NCBI GenBank assembly: GCA_030674155.1 | Contig: CM060317.1 | Span: 83,089,618-83,153,617 of the forward strand | Source: Stramonita haemastoma | Taxonomy: Eukaryota; Mollusca; Gastropoda; Neogastropoda; Muricidae | Length of the DNA stretch: 64,000 nt | Reading direction: 5' to 3' | Shown: positions 22,999-34,425 of the stretch, one piece after another | How positions within the stretch are numbered: the stretch's first letter is position 1 | How the letters are laid out: every line of letters begins with the position of its first letter | Program-made: the position numbers and the translations under genes | Notes under the pieces: generated by a model | Told to the model about the DNA's origin: nothing | What the model saw: the letters and a program-made list of their open reading frames with translations, nothing else | Databases searched by the model: none

Positions 22999-23402
22999 CA
23001 CTTCCCTCCCTCCCTCTCTTGAAAAGAATCATCTGGTATACTAATAATGGCGCAAAATAGTCAAGTCGTTGAATATTATTATTAATCCTGTTGTTTATTT
23101 CTGTTCTAAAGATCAGTTCATGAATGTAACTTTTATCAGATTGAATGGACCTTGAACATGTCAGAAGAAAAGAAAAAGATTCGCCCATTTCCAATCCATG
23201 CTTTTGTCCTTTGAATGTTGGTTGTTGTTTTTTTTAAACAGTAACTTAGTAAGTAACTTGAGTAAGTCTTTAATATTGTGGTGTGTCATTTCCATGATTA
23301 AAAAAAAAAGTCTTTGAATAGTGCACAAAAAATCTGACAGCAGTTTCTTGTATTGTTCTTGATTTTGTTTTTTTTAAAAAGATAATTAATTTTTGTTGAC
23401 AG

Positions 23403-23626
23403 ATGCAGACACTGCAGAAGTGTTTGTTTCTCACACCTCCATGGCGGCGGCAGGAGAGGAACCAGTGCAGGAGGAATGCACTGAAGCCATCATCTCCGGG
23501 ATTCCTTCCACGGTCACAGAAGATTACCTGACCAATTTTCTGGAGTGTTCAGAACGGATTGTCATGTTCAAGATGTGGTCTTCAAGAGACAGGGGACTGT
23601 TCTTGTCACCTTTGAAAGTACTGTAG
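23403..23626 (+). CDS. PARP14-like gene, first coding exon (start codon 23441; RRM-like)
   Basis: Acceptor TTTTGTTGACAG; donor GTCAGT after 23626. The first in-frame ATG is 23441, in good context (TCCATGG), reading MAAAGEEPVQEECTEAIISG. IISGIPSTVTEDYLTNFLE is the beta1/alpha1 part of a PARP10/14-type RRM. The frame then breaks: near 23574 the reading must move by one base (apparent one-base deletion at TTCAAGATG) to give DVVFKRQGTVLVTFEST, an obvious RRM beta2/beta3. The donor leaves one base (phase 1), matching the next exon. Whether the break is real or a sequencing error is open. Confidence 0.75.
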
Positions 23627-24214
23627 GTCAGTGTATTTGTCATGTCTTGAGGAGATGAAGTACTGTGGGCCAGTAACTTGAGTAAATCTTTAAGATTGTG
23701 ATATGATACATCCTTTTCTGTTTTTTTGTTGTTGTTGTCTTTGACTATTGCACAAAAAAGCTGACAGCAGTTTCTTATATTGTTCTTGAAAATGAATATC
23801 GCAGATATTTTTCTGGTAAAATCTAAACCACAAGGGAGAGGATTATATGAAATAAATAGAAATTTATTTATTTATATATTCATAAATTAATTTGCATAAA
23901 AACAATGGGTGAAAGATGTTTGTGCGTCAATCCGAACAACTTCTTGTGGGGGGGATAAAAATCCTGCAACAGAACTTGGTTCCAAAATCATAATTGCTTT
24001 TGTTTAAATTAAAAGTAACAGGATTTACACCATTTGAATTTGCTTAGAAGTAAATATTGAGACAGGATTGTTGGAACTGCCTCGTGTTCACATGTGGATG
24101 TTTTCCACTTATTTCAATATTTTTTTAAACTAAAACTTCAAACAAAATTCCAAAAGTTTGATCAGATTATGACCCCTCTGCTGCTACCTGGCTGCCAAAA
24201 AATAGGATAAAGGT

Positions 24215-24512
24215 AAAAAGGTAAAGGTGTCCCATAACCTAGGTGTTCGTAGGGGACGAGGCATCAGAGACCTCACCTTCACTAGGGGCCAGCATATTAA
24301 GGACAGCACCCATCTCCTTTCCCTCGCAGCTTTACCATCCCTGAACCTTAAGAGGGCAGGCACCCATTTACAGCTGGGTCAACTAGGGGACTGTACTGAA
24401 GCCAAGGTGTGCAAACGGTCACCCATCCAACTGGTAACCACGCTTGATGCTGCTTAACTTGACTTGGGGAAAGCAAGCGCTCTTACCACTTAGCTATCCC
24501 TGCCCCCAATAG
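24215..24512 (-). mobile_element. R1 tRNA-derived SINE, minus strand
   Basis: Family R1, read on its own strand: head GGGATAGCTCAGTGGTCAGA with GCGCTCGCTTTCC, then TTGGATGGGTGACC, CACCCAGCTGTAAATGGGTA, GGGAGAGGAGATGGG, TGCTGGCCCCTAGAGAAGC and a 3' end TTATGGGACACCTTTACC. The head resembles tRNA box A. Here it lies at the right end (TTACCACTTAGCTATCCCTG). Confidence 0.85.
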
Positions 24513-24642
24513 GATAGTTTTGGTAAAAACAGACTGAAAATGAATGACCGTTGATTTTTTTTTTTTTTTTTTTACAAGGACACACTATACAGTCACTGAA
24601 AAAACCTGCTTTGGTACATAAAAATTTGTGTCACCCCCTCCA

Positions 24643-24658
24643 TGTGTGTGTGTGTGTG

Positions 24659-24699
<41 letters not shown>
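24643..24699. repeat. (GT)n microsatellite
   Basis: GT repeats interrupted once by TT. Confidence 0.95.
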
Positions 24700-24702
<3 letters not shown>

Positions 24703-24804
24703 ACCTAACACTTAGTTTGCAACTCCCCTGAGGCCAGATCCCAAATCAGAATTGTTTCAAACTGTGGTGTGGCGCCAACATGCAGTTCTGATGTGATAAG
24801 AAAT

Positions 24805-25146
24805 ATTGTGTTCAACAGATATGAGGAAACTGAAGGCGATATGTATGATATGAAATGTGTTGTGTTAAACAGATATGAGGAAACTGAAGGCGATATGTAT
24901 GATATGAAATGTTGTGTTAAACAGATATGAGGAAACTGAAGGCGATATGTATGATATGAAATGTTGTGTTAAACAGATATGAGGAAACTGAAGGCGATAT
25001 GTATGATATGAAGTGTGTTGTTCAACAGATATGAGGAAACTGAAGGCGATATGTATGTATGAAATTGTGTGTATGTAAACAGATAGTGGGTAAACAGATA
25101 GAGGAATGAAGGCGATATGTATGATATGAAATGTTGTGTTAAACAG
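24805..25146 (+). repeat. Tandem repeat of a 3' splice site plus exon start, ~52-bp unit
   Basis: AACAG then ATATGAGGAAACTGAAGGCG occurs with AG ending at 24818, 24872, 24924, 24976, 25028 and finally 25146, with two degenerate copies ending at 25082 and 25097. Only the last copy leads into the open exon. Splicing to an upstream copy would read MRKLKAICMI and stop. Confidence 0.9.
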
Positions 25147-25383
25147 ATATGAGGAAACTGAAGGCGATGTGTGAACATTCCCCTCTGGAAGGACAGAGAA
25201 TGGAAGTGTGGCCTGTAGACATACGGGGGGCTGTACTGATACACAACCCATACCCCCAAACCACAGACAACAGCTTCAAGTTCTATCTCAGCAACAAAAG
25301 GCGCAGTGGAGGCGGCAAAGTTGTAGACATCCAGAGAGATAAAAGCAACAGATATCTGATTGCCTATTTCCTCCGCAGAGAAG
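25147..25383 (+). CDS. PARP14-like gene, second coding exon (second RRM)
   Basis: Phase 1 in and out: G+AT at the left junction and G with donor GTTAGT at the right. It encodes MRKLKAMCEHSPLEGQRMEV ending the first RRM, then AVLIHNPYPQTTDNSFKFYL and SNKRRSGGGKVVDIQRD with SNRYLIAYF, a textbook PARP14-type RRM (beta1, alpha1, the NKRRSGGG loop and RNP1-like strand). RRMs of this family sit at the N-terminus ahead of KH and macrodomains. The acceptor is the last of a tandem series. Confidence 0.85.
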
Positions 25384-25866
25384 GTTAGTTTCTTTGGTGA
25401 TATTTTAAAGTAAGTCTTCTAACAAGCATCTTAACAGAAAATCCCAGTCTCACTGTTGTTTTTTTTACCATAGTGGTCAGTGTCTCTGAACAAGGGTACA
25501 GTTAAGGGAGGCAACACCAGGAAAAATCCATCATGGATGATGGTAAGAAATACCGATGGCAAGCGAATGTTTCCAACATGCCCAAAACACTGGAGATCAA
25601 TGAAGGCTGACAGGAAACGTCCCTATGTGCCACAGTTTACATGGCAGGGTATATTAAGGTCTGTAGTGATCTTACTTGTGACAGTGTGACTTTTGCCTTT
25701 CACATAAGATGTTGTCAAAACATTTGACATGACAAGTTCATTGGGATACTTTCTTGCCATGTTTGATCATCAGCTTGCCCATATCGACTTAGGCAGGGCA
25801 AAGGCACTAACAAGTCTGTACCTAATTTGACAGAGGACTTATATGTCCATTCTCAAATACACATAC

Positions 25867-25868
<2 letters not shown>

Positions 25869-25912
<44 letters not shown>

Positions 25913-26012
25913 CACACACACACACACACACACACACAGTGACACATACACACACATATACACACTCACATACACACACGCACACACTACACATCACGCA
26001 CGCACGCGCACA
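25869..26012. repeat. (CA)n microsatellite
   Basis: CA tract with TACACA interruptions, followed by a T-rich (TTA)n stretch to 26060. Confidence 0.95.
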
Positions 26013-26408
26013 CACAATCACATTATTTTTTTATTATTATTATTTTTTTATTTTTTTTTTTAATTTAAAAAAATGATTGATTGATTTTTTATTGTACAAT
26101 TGATGAGCTGGTGCCCAAGTTAGTTGCAATTTTTTTTTTTAATGTACCTGAATGCACTTATTTGATAGAACGCTGACATGTTTTAGTGTAAATCTATAAA
26201 CACAAGTGCTTGGAGTGAAGGACTGAGAAAAAGGAAGGAAATTAATGTGATTGTCTTTCCTTTCTGCTTCGAATCCATTGCTTTGTAATGTATTGTTTTT
26301 CTTTGTATGCACCGTACTTGTTTTGGAGGAGGGAATTGATATAGGTTTGTATGTGTGTGTGTAAAACGATTTTTAAGGAACCATGCATTATTTTCCTTGT
26401 GTGCATGT

Positions 26409-26410
<2 letters not shown>

Positions 26411-26501
<91 letters not shown>

Positions 26502-26530
26502 TTGTGTGTGTGTGTTTGTGTGTGAGTGTG
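26411..26530. repeat. (TA)n and (GT)n microsatellite
   Basis: TA repeats at 26411-26481 directly followed by GT repeats. Confidence 0.95.
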
Positions 26531-26654
26531 TAGTTTCTTCTTTTGGTGTGAATATTTTTCAAGTTCATTTTAATCTTTTCATTTGTACCACATATCTTCT
26601 TTAAGTTTTTCCTTGTTCAAATATGATTTTCTCTTTTTTTCTCCTTTTTTTTTT

Positions 26655-26752
26655 TTTCTTAGATGGATGCTTGATGAAAAAAAGCAATTGCACTGCTTAC
26701 TCAATGTACCATCTGGAAATAAAAGTTTGACTTTGACTTTGACTTTGACTTT

Positions 26753-26757
<5 letters not shown>
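26655..26757 (+). mobile_element. R5 retroposon 3' end with (TTTGAC)n tail
   Basis: AGATGGATGCTTGATG, then CTTACTCAATGTACCATCTG and GAAATAAAAG, followed by five TTTGAC units and straight into a CA tract. The same block recurs at 30750-30840 with a different tail. Confidence 0.7.
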
Positions 26758-26827
<70 letters not shown>

Positions 26828-26885
26828 TTTCCTACATAATCTATATTGTCTAATATCACTTCAAGTGAACAGATGTAAAACCAAA

Positions 26886-26979
<94 letters not shown>
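26757..26979. repeat. Two (CA)n microsatellites
   Basis: CA at 26757-26825 and 26886-26979, separated by 60 bases of unique sequence. Confidence 0.97.
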
Positions 26980-26981
<2 letters not shown>

Positions 26982-27394
26982 ATACTTACATGCTTGCATG
27001 CACACACACACACATCCATGAGCAGGCAGGCATGTGGACATTACCCACAGGTGCACAGAGGAAAGTATATGTGTTTTTTAAAAAAAATATTTGCAGATAT
27101 ATTTCAGAGATAGTGGTGGTTCCGGGAGGGGGTGGGGGGTTGGAGAAGAAATTGTTTTACTGTGGTAGTGATCTTGTTAGGGACACATTGATTGTTGAGC
27201 TTATTTGTTGTAAGAGATGTCATTCCTTCATGTCTGTAGTCATGTCACTTTTGGGAATGTCCCAGAAGTGCAGACCTTTGTTAAGGGAGGTAATATTATA
27301 ATCCAAATAAAGTGACTGTTGTTAGTTATGTCAGCTTTCCATCATAAAAATTCTGTGGGAGTTGATAAATGATGTATGTCACTGGCAGCATGGT

Positions 27395-27690
27395 ATTTGT
27401 ATTGTCGTGTATTGCATTGTATTGTCAACAACTCTTTGTCATAACAGATTTCTCTGTGAGGAATTTGGGCTTCTCTTTCTCGGGAGATCATGTTGCCACA
27501 AGAAGTTTCTCATCCATTTTTTCCATGTATCAATCAATCAATCAATCAAATTTTTATTTACAGATGGTACATCCTGTCTGCATGTGCCTTTGTTTCCCTA
27601 TGAGGAGTGGCTTTTTCCTCCAGAATCTTGCAAGGAGCAACTGTCATGTTGCCATGGGTTCTTTTATGACGTTGAATTATGTATTGCACA
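27395..27690 (+). mobile_element. R3 SINE copy with nested R5 tail
   Basis: Family R3 has ATTTCTCTGCGTGAAATTCG, GGCTGCTCTCCCC, TTTGTTTCCCTATCAGAGTG, GCTTTTTTGTACA and GTTGCCGTGGGTTCTTT. This copy is interrupted at 27527-27572 by (ATCA)n plus AAATTTTTATTTACAGATGG, the minus-strand end of family R5. Confidence 0.7.
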
Positions 27691-27755
27691 TAGAAGAGCT
27701 AATTTCATTAAAATTAAAACTGGTGTTTCATTGTGTTGTTATTACTATATTGCAG

Positions 27756-29165
27756 ATGCTGAACAAGTGGCAAAGAGGGCACACAAGCTAGAAGGTCTGG
27801 AATTGCAATTGGAATTGTTTGACCCCAACTTTGGTGAATTTCCCGGCTCAGAGGAGGAACAGGTTGTAGAGCCAGCTGGGGATTCTGAATCAGTCACTGC
27901 TGCTCATTCTGATGACAATTTCCCGCACTCCCCGGAGACAGCAGAGGATTTCTGTTGCCCTGCAGTTCCTGGCAGGCAGAGAGCCAACAGCAGTTGTGAA
28001 GGAGAAGCGCAGGCTGCTGCTGGCCCTGAGAAGAAGCCAGAGCTCATTGTCGCCAAAGTGGAAGAATTGTGTCAGCTGTATCAGAAGCTTCTGGATGTTT
28101 TCAGTGCCTCCATCAAGGAACTGTTGTGTGATGTCCAGATAAACATTGAAGATGATCGTGTGCTGATTGAAGGGGAACATCGTGAGGTGGAAAAGGCTGA
28201 AGCTCTTTTTGTTCGTCTTCGTGAAAAGCAGAAGTCATCCTTGTATGTCTAGTAGTCCAGCTGCAAGTTTCAGTGGATGGGATGATGAATTTGAGAACAT
28301 TAGGGAAGAAGCAGAAAGCTTGGAATATAAGGTGGTCCTTCAAGGAGGCCTTGGTGCAGAGGAACTTTTCATCCGTTCATATGATTCTGCTCAGCCTATG
28401 TCTTTTGATGATTTTCTGAGATGTCATGTGTCCTGGAAATCTGTTCCTGTGAAGCCAAAAGAACGTGAAGAACTGCTTCCAACAGTAGCATGGGATGACT
28501 TTATCAACAGTGATATGGATAAAAAGTTTGGAGAGCAAGTGATGTTTGTGTTCAATGGAACAGATAGGATTGTGGTAAATGGGAAGGTAAGCCTTCTGGA
28601 GGAGGCTGCAAAAGCAGTGGAGCTGTTCCTGCTGAATGCACATGATGAGCATCAATTCAGCTTGAGAGCTATTGAAGCAGAATTTCAGCAGAACTTTGTG
28701 TTCAAAGGTCAAACTCAGCACAGAGGGTCTGGTGCTGACTTTGCAGAACTATCTCTGGATGAGCGTCATGTGAAGATTGAGGGTAGCAGAGCAGGAGTTA
28801 GATTGCAGACCCAGAATTTTAAGCAGTTTCAGCAAAACTTCAAATGTAATCGAGCCATTTTAAGTCATCCTAAGCTTGGTACCCTTCAACATGAGAACGG
28901 AGACCTCTGGTGGATATTGTAAGGAACATTGCCTCAGAGAATCGGTGCCTGGTCAGAGAATTGCCAGACCCACAGATCCAAGATGCTGATGAAGACGGTG
29001 AGGTTTGGGGGCAGTGGATGGCTGCAGTGATCCATTCATTCACCTTGCCTGGCCAGCCACTGGAAGTGCATTTGGTGGAGGGGAAAGCAGGAGAGTTGAA
29101 GGTGGATGCTGGTGTCTTGTGCCCTGAGGTCACCTTGCACCAGTCACCAGCCCACCCTGGACATG
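27756..29165 (+). CDS. PARP14-like gene, large exon: KH-like region and start of macrodomain 1
   Basis: Acceptor ACTATATTGCAG; phase 1 at both ends (donor GTAAGG after 29165). The order is AEQVAKRAHKLEGLELQLEL (end of RRM2), an acidic linker, KH-like VEELCQLYQKLLDVF with VQINIEDDRVLIEGEHREVE, two more weak KH-like segments (FNGTDRIVVNGKVSLLEEA; LSLDERHVKIEGSRAGV), then LEVHLVEGKAGELKVDAGVL, the first strands of macrodomain 1. Two frame changes are needed: an extra base near 28247 (after KQKSSLYV) and a missing base near 28908 (before DIVRNIASENRC). All three segments look coding. A single large exon in this position is common in PARP14-type genes. Confidence 0.72.
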
Positions 29166-29199
29166 GTAAGGCCATTCATAGTAATTACATGAAGTCATG

Positions 29200-29310
29200 G
29201 GTTCAAATCTTGGTGTCAGCATCTGGTGAACTATGGGAGGGGATTTTTACAATCTCCTAGGTCAACTTCAGTTGCAGACCTGCCAGTGCCATATTTCTCT
29301 TTGTGCATAT
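29200..29310 (+). mobile_element. R4 repeat, 5' part only
   Basis: Contains GTTCAAATCTTGGTGTCAGC, then TCTCCTAGGTCAACTTCAGT and GACCTGCCAGTGCC, the left third of the R4 family best seen at 37010-37372 and 45600-45930. Confidence 0.6.
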
Positions 29311-29336
29311 ATATATACTGTTTGTATGTATGTATA

Positions 29337-29415
29337 TATCACACAGACACAACACACACAGACACACAGACACAACAGACAACAACAGACAGACAGACAG
29401 ACAGACACACAACAA

Positions 29416-29472
<57 letters not shown>

Positions 29473-29510
29473 ACACCACACACACACACACACACACACA
29501 CCACACACAT
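29337..29510. repeat. (CA)n / (CAGA)n microsatellite
   Basis: CACAGA and ACAGACAG units followed by CA repeats. Confidence 0.95.
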
Positions 29511-30110
29511 TTTTTGTTTTGTTTTTTCTTTTCTTTTTCTTCCTCCTAATATATAAGTATGAACTAAAGTGTGGAGATATTGTAATCTGACATAAGTTGC
29601 TTAATGACATTTCATGGATTCTTTTTCTTAAGTCTTAAATAATGGTTGGTGACATTGTAACTGATATAAGCTGTTTGTTTGACACTAATGATTTTTTTTT
29701 TTTTTAAACCTTAAATGTGTACATGCCCGTACGTTTGTTATGTTACTTCCATCAGTGGTGATGGTATTGTTTTTTTTTTTTTTTTTTTTATTATCATATG
29801 GTATTGTTGTTTTGTTGTTTTTTTCTTTTCTTCTTCTAATATTAATCGTGTGGATTGGTTTTTGTTGTTTTGGTTTGATTGTTTGTTTTTTTGTGGCTTT
29901 GTGGTTTTTGTTTGTTTGTTTTTGTTTTCCTTTGTTTGATTGTATGTTTGTTAGCGTATATGTTATTTCCTCTCAGTGATGATGGATATTATTATAAGGT
30001 ATTGTTGCATTTGTTGTTTTTTCCTTATCTTTCTTCTAAAAATATAAAGTATGAACTGAAGTATAGAGATATTGTAATCTGACATAAATTGCTTATAGAC
30101 ATTTCATGGA

Positions 30111-30145
<35 letters not shown>

Positions 30146-30287
30146 TCTTAAATAATGGCTTTTGGTTACATTGTAACTGATATAAGCTGGTTTTTTGTGG
30201 GTTTTTTGACACTATATGATTTTTAAAAGACTCTAAATGTGTGCATGTATGTACGAGTATACGTGCTGAGTGGAAGAGCGCAAACCG

Positions 30288-30325
30288 GGTGGTGTGTGTG
30301 TGTGTGTGTGTGTGGTGTGTGTGTG

Positions 30326-30363
<38 letters not shown>

Positions 30364-30400
30364 GTGTGTGTAGGTGTAGTGTGTGTATGTGTGTGTGTGT
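30288..30400. repeat. (GT)n microsatellite
   Basis: GT repeats with GGT, GAT and TAG interruptions. Confidence 0.95.
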
Positions 30401-30749
30401 GGTGTGTGGTTTTGTAGTGTGTGTTTGTTCTTTTGTGTTGTTTGTGTGTTGTGCTTGTGTGTATGGCTTTGAGTGGTTTTTTTTTTATTTTTTTTCTCTT
30501 TGTTGTTTGCTGTTATTGTGTTACTTGTTTATCTATAGGCATATTTTATTTTAAAGCTGTTGAAATCATGTTAGCTAATTAATGTTGGTGAAATGATTGA
30601 TGTTGTTTTATTTGTTTGTTTGCTTTTTCCCCTTTTCTTTCTTTTGTTGGCTTTATTGTTTGCTAGGATTTTCTGCTTTGTTTTTTGTTGGTTTTTTGTT
30701 TTGTTTTGTTTTGATTTGATTTTTGTTGTTGTTTTGATTTTTTTTTCTT

Positions 30750-30842
30750 TTCTTTAGATAGATGGCTTGATGGAAAAAAGCAAATCGATGCTTACTCAAT
30801 GTACCATCTGGAAATAAAAATTTGATTGATTGATTGATTTAT
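30750..30842 (+). mobile_element. R5 retroposon 3' end with (TTGA)n tail
   Basis: AGATAGATGGCTTGATGG, then CTTACTCAATGTACCATCTG and GAAATAAAAATTTGATTGA. It is the same body end as at 26655-26757 but with a 4-bp tail unit in place of the 6-bp unit. Confidence 0.7.
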
Positions 30843-31171
30843 TGATGATGAAATTTGCACATTAAACATCCCATAACTAGTGTCAGTATTGAGTGGGTTA
30901 CAGAGGTTACATGAACATACCCAGCATGCAACCTGTACAATGAAATGGGCTGCTCTGAAGTCAGGATATTTTGGCTGAGGCCCACAGGCAGACCTCCTGC
31001 AGGAGCAGGAGAAGACCAGACATTGAGCACTCTGCATCTGGAGGAAATGCACTGAGAGACAGAAACAGACAGGGACAGAGAGAGACAAAGACAGAGAGAT
31101 ATATGATATATGAACTATTCTACAGAAGCTGTGCAGTGTAGAAAGGAATACTCTACAGATGTGCAGCTGAT

Positions 31172-31450
31172 AAGGTAACAGTAAAGGTATCCCATAACCT
31201 ATGTGGTCTAGGGGAGCGAGGCATCAGAGACCTCCACTTCTCTAGGGGCCAGCATATTGAGGGCGGCGCCCATCTCCTCTCCCTTGTTGCTTTACCTTCC
31301 CTGACCCTAAAGACAGCAGGTACCCATTTACAGCTGTACTGAAGCCAAGGTGCACAAACAGTCACCCATCCATCCATTTGGTAATCACACACAGTGCTGC
31401 TTAACCGCAATTTGGGCAAAGTGAGTGCTCTGACCACTGAGTACATCTGA
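31172..31450 (-). mobile_element. R1 SINE, minus strand
   Basis: ATCCCATAACCTATGTGGTC at the left; CTAGGGGCCAGCATATTGAG and CATCTCCTCTCCC in the middle; head at the right end reduced to AGTGCTCTGACCACTGAG. Confidence 0.8.
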
Positions 31451-31885
31451 CAGCAGAATATAATATCACAGATGTTGTGTAGCATGTCATGAAATATTCT
31501 ACAGGTACTGTGTATGATAACAAAGAACATTCTGTAGATATTGTGACAACCAGGTTTCTAGTCTTGTGAGTTTGTTAAAGATGGAAGATGACGACCATCT
31601 TGGTGCCAAAATGAATTCAGAGAACTTCAGCATCTTTTATGGCAACATGTGTGGTTTCATTGCCACTGCATTTCTCTTATTGAAAAGAGTTTAGTAGTTG
31701 GCAGATAGTGATGTGCATTTATGCTGGATGCTTCCTATGTTATGTTTTGAGAACTGTTCTGTGCTTGTTTTGTGAACATGATCCAATCTTAAAGTTTAAA
31801 AAGAGGTGGCTTACTGCAGTAACTGGACTGCTGACTTACTAAGCTTCTCACCCAATGTACTGAGTTTTGTGGGCTTGTCTGTCAG

Positions 31886-32216
31886 GCAGCCGACCCAAGA
31901 CGTACCAGCCTGGCCAAGAACATAAGGATTTGAAACAGAGAGGAGGAGGCATCCACGTCGTTCAGCCCGGGGCCCGTCCTTGCAAAGCTGTCATTCAGGT
32001 CTCCCTGCAGTGCTACATGCGTCCCAAAGAGTCCTGGGATGATTCAGTGATGATGAAAATGATGGATGATCTGTTCAGAGTCTGTGATGAGCACCATTTC
32101 AGCAGTGTGGCTTTGCCAGTCTTTGGAGTGGATGTGGGGGAAGAGGCGATACCTATCGATAAAGCTGCCAGAACTCTTGTCAACTGCATCACTAAACGGG
32201 TCTATTCAGATGAAGG
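31886..32216 (+). CDS. PARP14-like gene: body of macrodomain 1 (degenerate)
   Basis: Acceptor TTGTCTGTCAG; G+GC at the left junction agrees with the previous exon. Donor GTAAGT follows 32216 with two bases over. Residues IHVVQPGARPCKAVIQVSLQ and HHFSSVALPVFGVDVGEEA correspond to the second half of a macrodomain (LpCKxVIH and SVALPxxG). The VNxxN and GGGVA segments expected before this point are absent across the junction, so this domain probably does not bind ADP-ribose in the usual way, or an exon between 29166 and 31885 has been missed. Confidence 0.78.
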
Positions 32217-32439
32217 GTAAGTATTCTTATCTTGTTCATTCACTTTTGATGTTACTACTTAGAAAGAACTACTCAAGTCAGAGGGTAAGTATTCAGATCT
32301 ATTCATTTAGTCTTTCGGATGAAGCTGTAAACCAAGGTTCCATGTACAAACACATGCAGAACATCTTGCTTACACATTGTGTGCCTGTAGGAATGGATGA
32401 CAAAACACTTTTTTTAAAGACGCATGCATACTGGTGTCA

Positions 32440-32545
32440 CATTTAGATACCATGCCCAAAGTCAGAATGCAGCTACCGTAATGATTGTTAATTACATGCA
32501 AACTCTCACCACGGTGAACCTTGGAGCTACAGCTGAGGAACGAAA
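32440..32545 (+). mobile_element. R4 repeat, 3' part
   Basis: ATGCCCAAAGTCAGAATGCA, GCTACCGTAATG, CTCACCACGGTGAACCTTGG and AGCTACAGCTGAGGAACG match the 3' end of family R4. Confidence 0.55.
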
Positions 32546-33119
32546 AAGAAAAAAGGGGCAACAAAAATATCGCTTATTCACTTCTGATTCCACTACTTAG
32601 AATGGAGGAATTTTGTGGAAAAAACTTCAATGCAAGGCCTGTATCTACCAAGGTCTGAAAGGACAAGAAAATGAACAAGAGGAGAAGACATATGGAACAT
32701 TGACAAGTCCCAAAGTTTATGAACCCCTTATGTCAGTCCATACATCTTTACATCCAAACGGGATTCGAACCACTGCATACTACGACCCGGACTTTTTGCT
32801 TTCTAGGCAGGCTCGTTACCTCTAGACCACCGATCCACTGATGCATTGATGTGTTCTTGTCTGAAAGGCACAGGAGAAGTTCGCTGCAACACGTGTGCCT
32901 GTGTTCCCCTCGCGCGGCCTGCTTGCATGGTCTGGCATACACCCTGCAAGACGAGCTAGGCCAGGGCATGCCTCCTCCCAGCCCTCACAGTGATGCCTTC
33001 TTGCCCACAGACATTCCAAGTGAGCTGTTCATTGATGTCTGATACATTCACAGTATTTTGAATTGGCACAGGATGGATGCTATAGCAGAGGGATTAAGAC
33101 TGTTTGACGTCAATTGCAT

Positions 33120-33440
33120 AGATATATGAACTTGAATGTTGGCAGCATTGTCTGGTGAATTAAAGGTGGGAATTTTAGTGATCTCCCAGGTCAACTTAAA
33201 CTGCAGACCTACCATTGCCTTAATTCTCTTCAAGTATGCACACATGCAGAAGATAATATATTCACTCTCAAAGATCGTCAGTGTTTAGTGGGTTAGAGAA
33301 GCATGAACATACCCAGCATGCATCCTGTACAAAAGAATTAGCCTGACTGAAGTGGGAATATATGGGCTGAGGCCAGCAGGCAGACCCCCTGCAGAGTGAC
33401 AGGAGAAGACCAGGCATCGTGCTTCCCAGCTGGTTAGGGA
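33120..33440 (+). mobile_element. R4 repeat copy
   Basis: GTCTGGTGAATTAAAGGTGG, GATCTCCCAGGTCAACTTAA, GCAGAAGATAATATATTCAC, and GAACATACCCAGCATGCATC, followed by a 3' extension (GGCTGAGGCCAGCAGGCAGA) also seen at 30890-31030. Confidence 0.65.
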
Positions 33441-34059
33441 ATGCAAAGCAGAGAAGAGAGATCTGGCAAAGGTCTTGTGTTTGAAACCAATAGCACCTCA
33501 TGGAAAAGAAGGGAAAGGTTGTTTTCAACACCATGGGGGAGGGGGGGGGGGGACTGTTTCTGTCCCTTGAAGAATGTAACTGTTGTGTCACTTAAGTCAA
33601 AGCTTATATGCAGTTAACTGACTAGGAACCCATTAAAATATGTTTGCTTTGTTGGTTTTATTAAGGTTAGACACAGGTTCAAAAGTGGCCAAATCTTTTT
33701 TTTTTAGAATTAAAAATTGCTGGAAACATTTATAGAAATATTCCTGTGTTACTTTAAAGATTTGAGGTTGTAAAACATGTCTCTAAAAACAGGTTACTTC
33801 CACTAGTTATAGATAAAAAGGCTTAGGAGTTTGAAACATTTAGTTTGGGCAGCCATGTTGGATTGTTTCCATGGCAACAGTGCAGAAAACTGAGTAATTC
33901 TTTGATTTCTAGGATTTACAAGTGATACATACCCTTTGAATATAAATACATATATGGCCCATCTGGGCTGGGATGGGAAGGGATGAAATGGATAGCAACT
34001 GAGAGCAACTGAAAGTTGGGAAAACTGACAGCTGTGACACAGGTCTCGTGTTTAGACAC

Positions 34060-34175
34060 CATCCCCAGAGTCTGAATGTGGCTCCCTAAATGGTGGGGGA
34101 GGGGGAAATGGTTGCCTATATAAAAATGTCACCATCGATCACCCTTAGACCTCTAGCCAAGGAACAGGGAAAAAG
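34060..34175 (+). mobile_element. R4 repeat, 3' part
   Basis: CACCATCCCCAGAGTCTGAA with TGTGGCTCCC, then AAAATGTCACCATCGATCAC; truncated on the left. Confidence 0.5.
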
Positions 34176-34383
34176 ACAAACCCAATCACTAGTGTTTGCT
34201 GTCTTTATATGTTGGGGTGACCTTGTAGATAGTGACAGCTGGTTACAACATGACAGTTCTGGCTTCCCAGAAACAAGTAAGGCAATGTCATTTTGCGTAT
34301 CATTTGACTGACACATTTTGTGGTTGTCATTGTTGTTTGTTCACTTGTTGTGACTCAGTCACATTCTCTTCTGTGTGATCCAG

Positions 34384-34425
34384 ATAAACGCAAACGCAAA
34401 CGCAATTTTATTTTACGAGGGTAGT
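34384..34425 (-). mobile_element. Retroposon 3' tail with (GCAAAC)n, minus strand
   Basis: AAACGCAAACGCAAACGCAA then TTTTATTTTACGAGGG; read on the minus strand it is an A/T-rich 3' end with a GTTTGC hexamer tail, comparable to R5 ends but with another tail unit. Confidence 0.45.
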
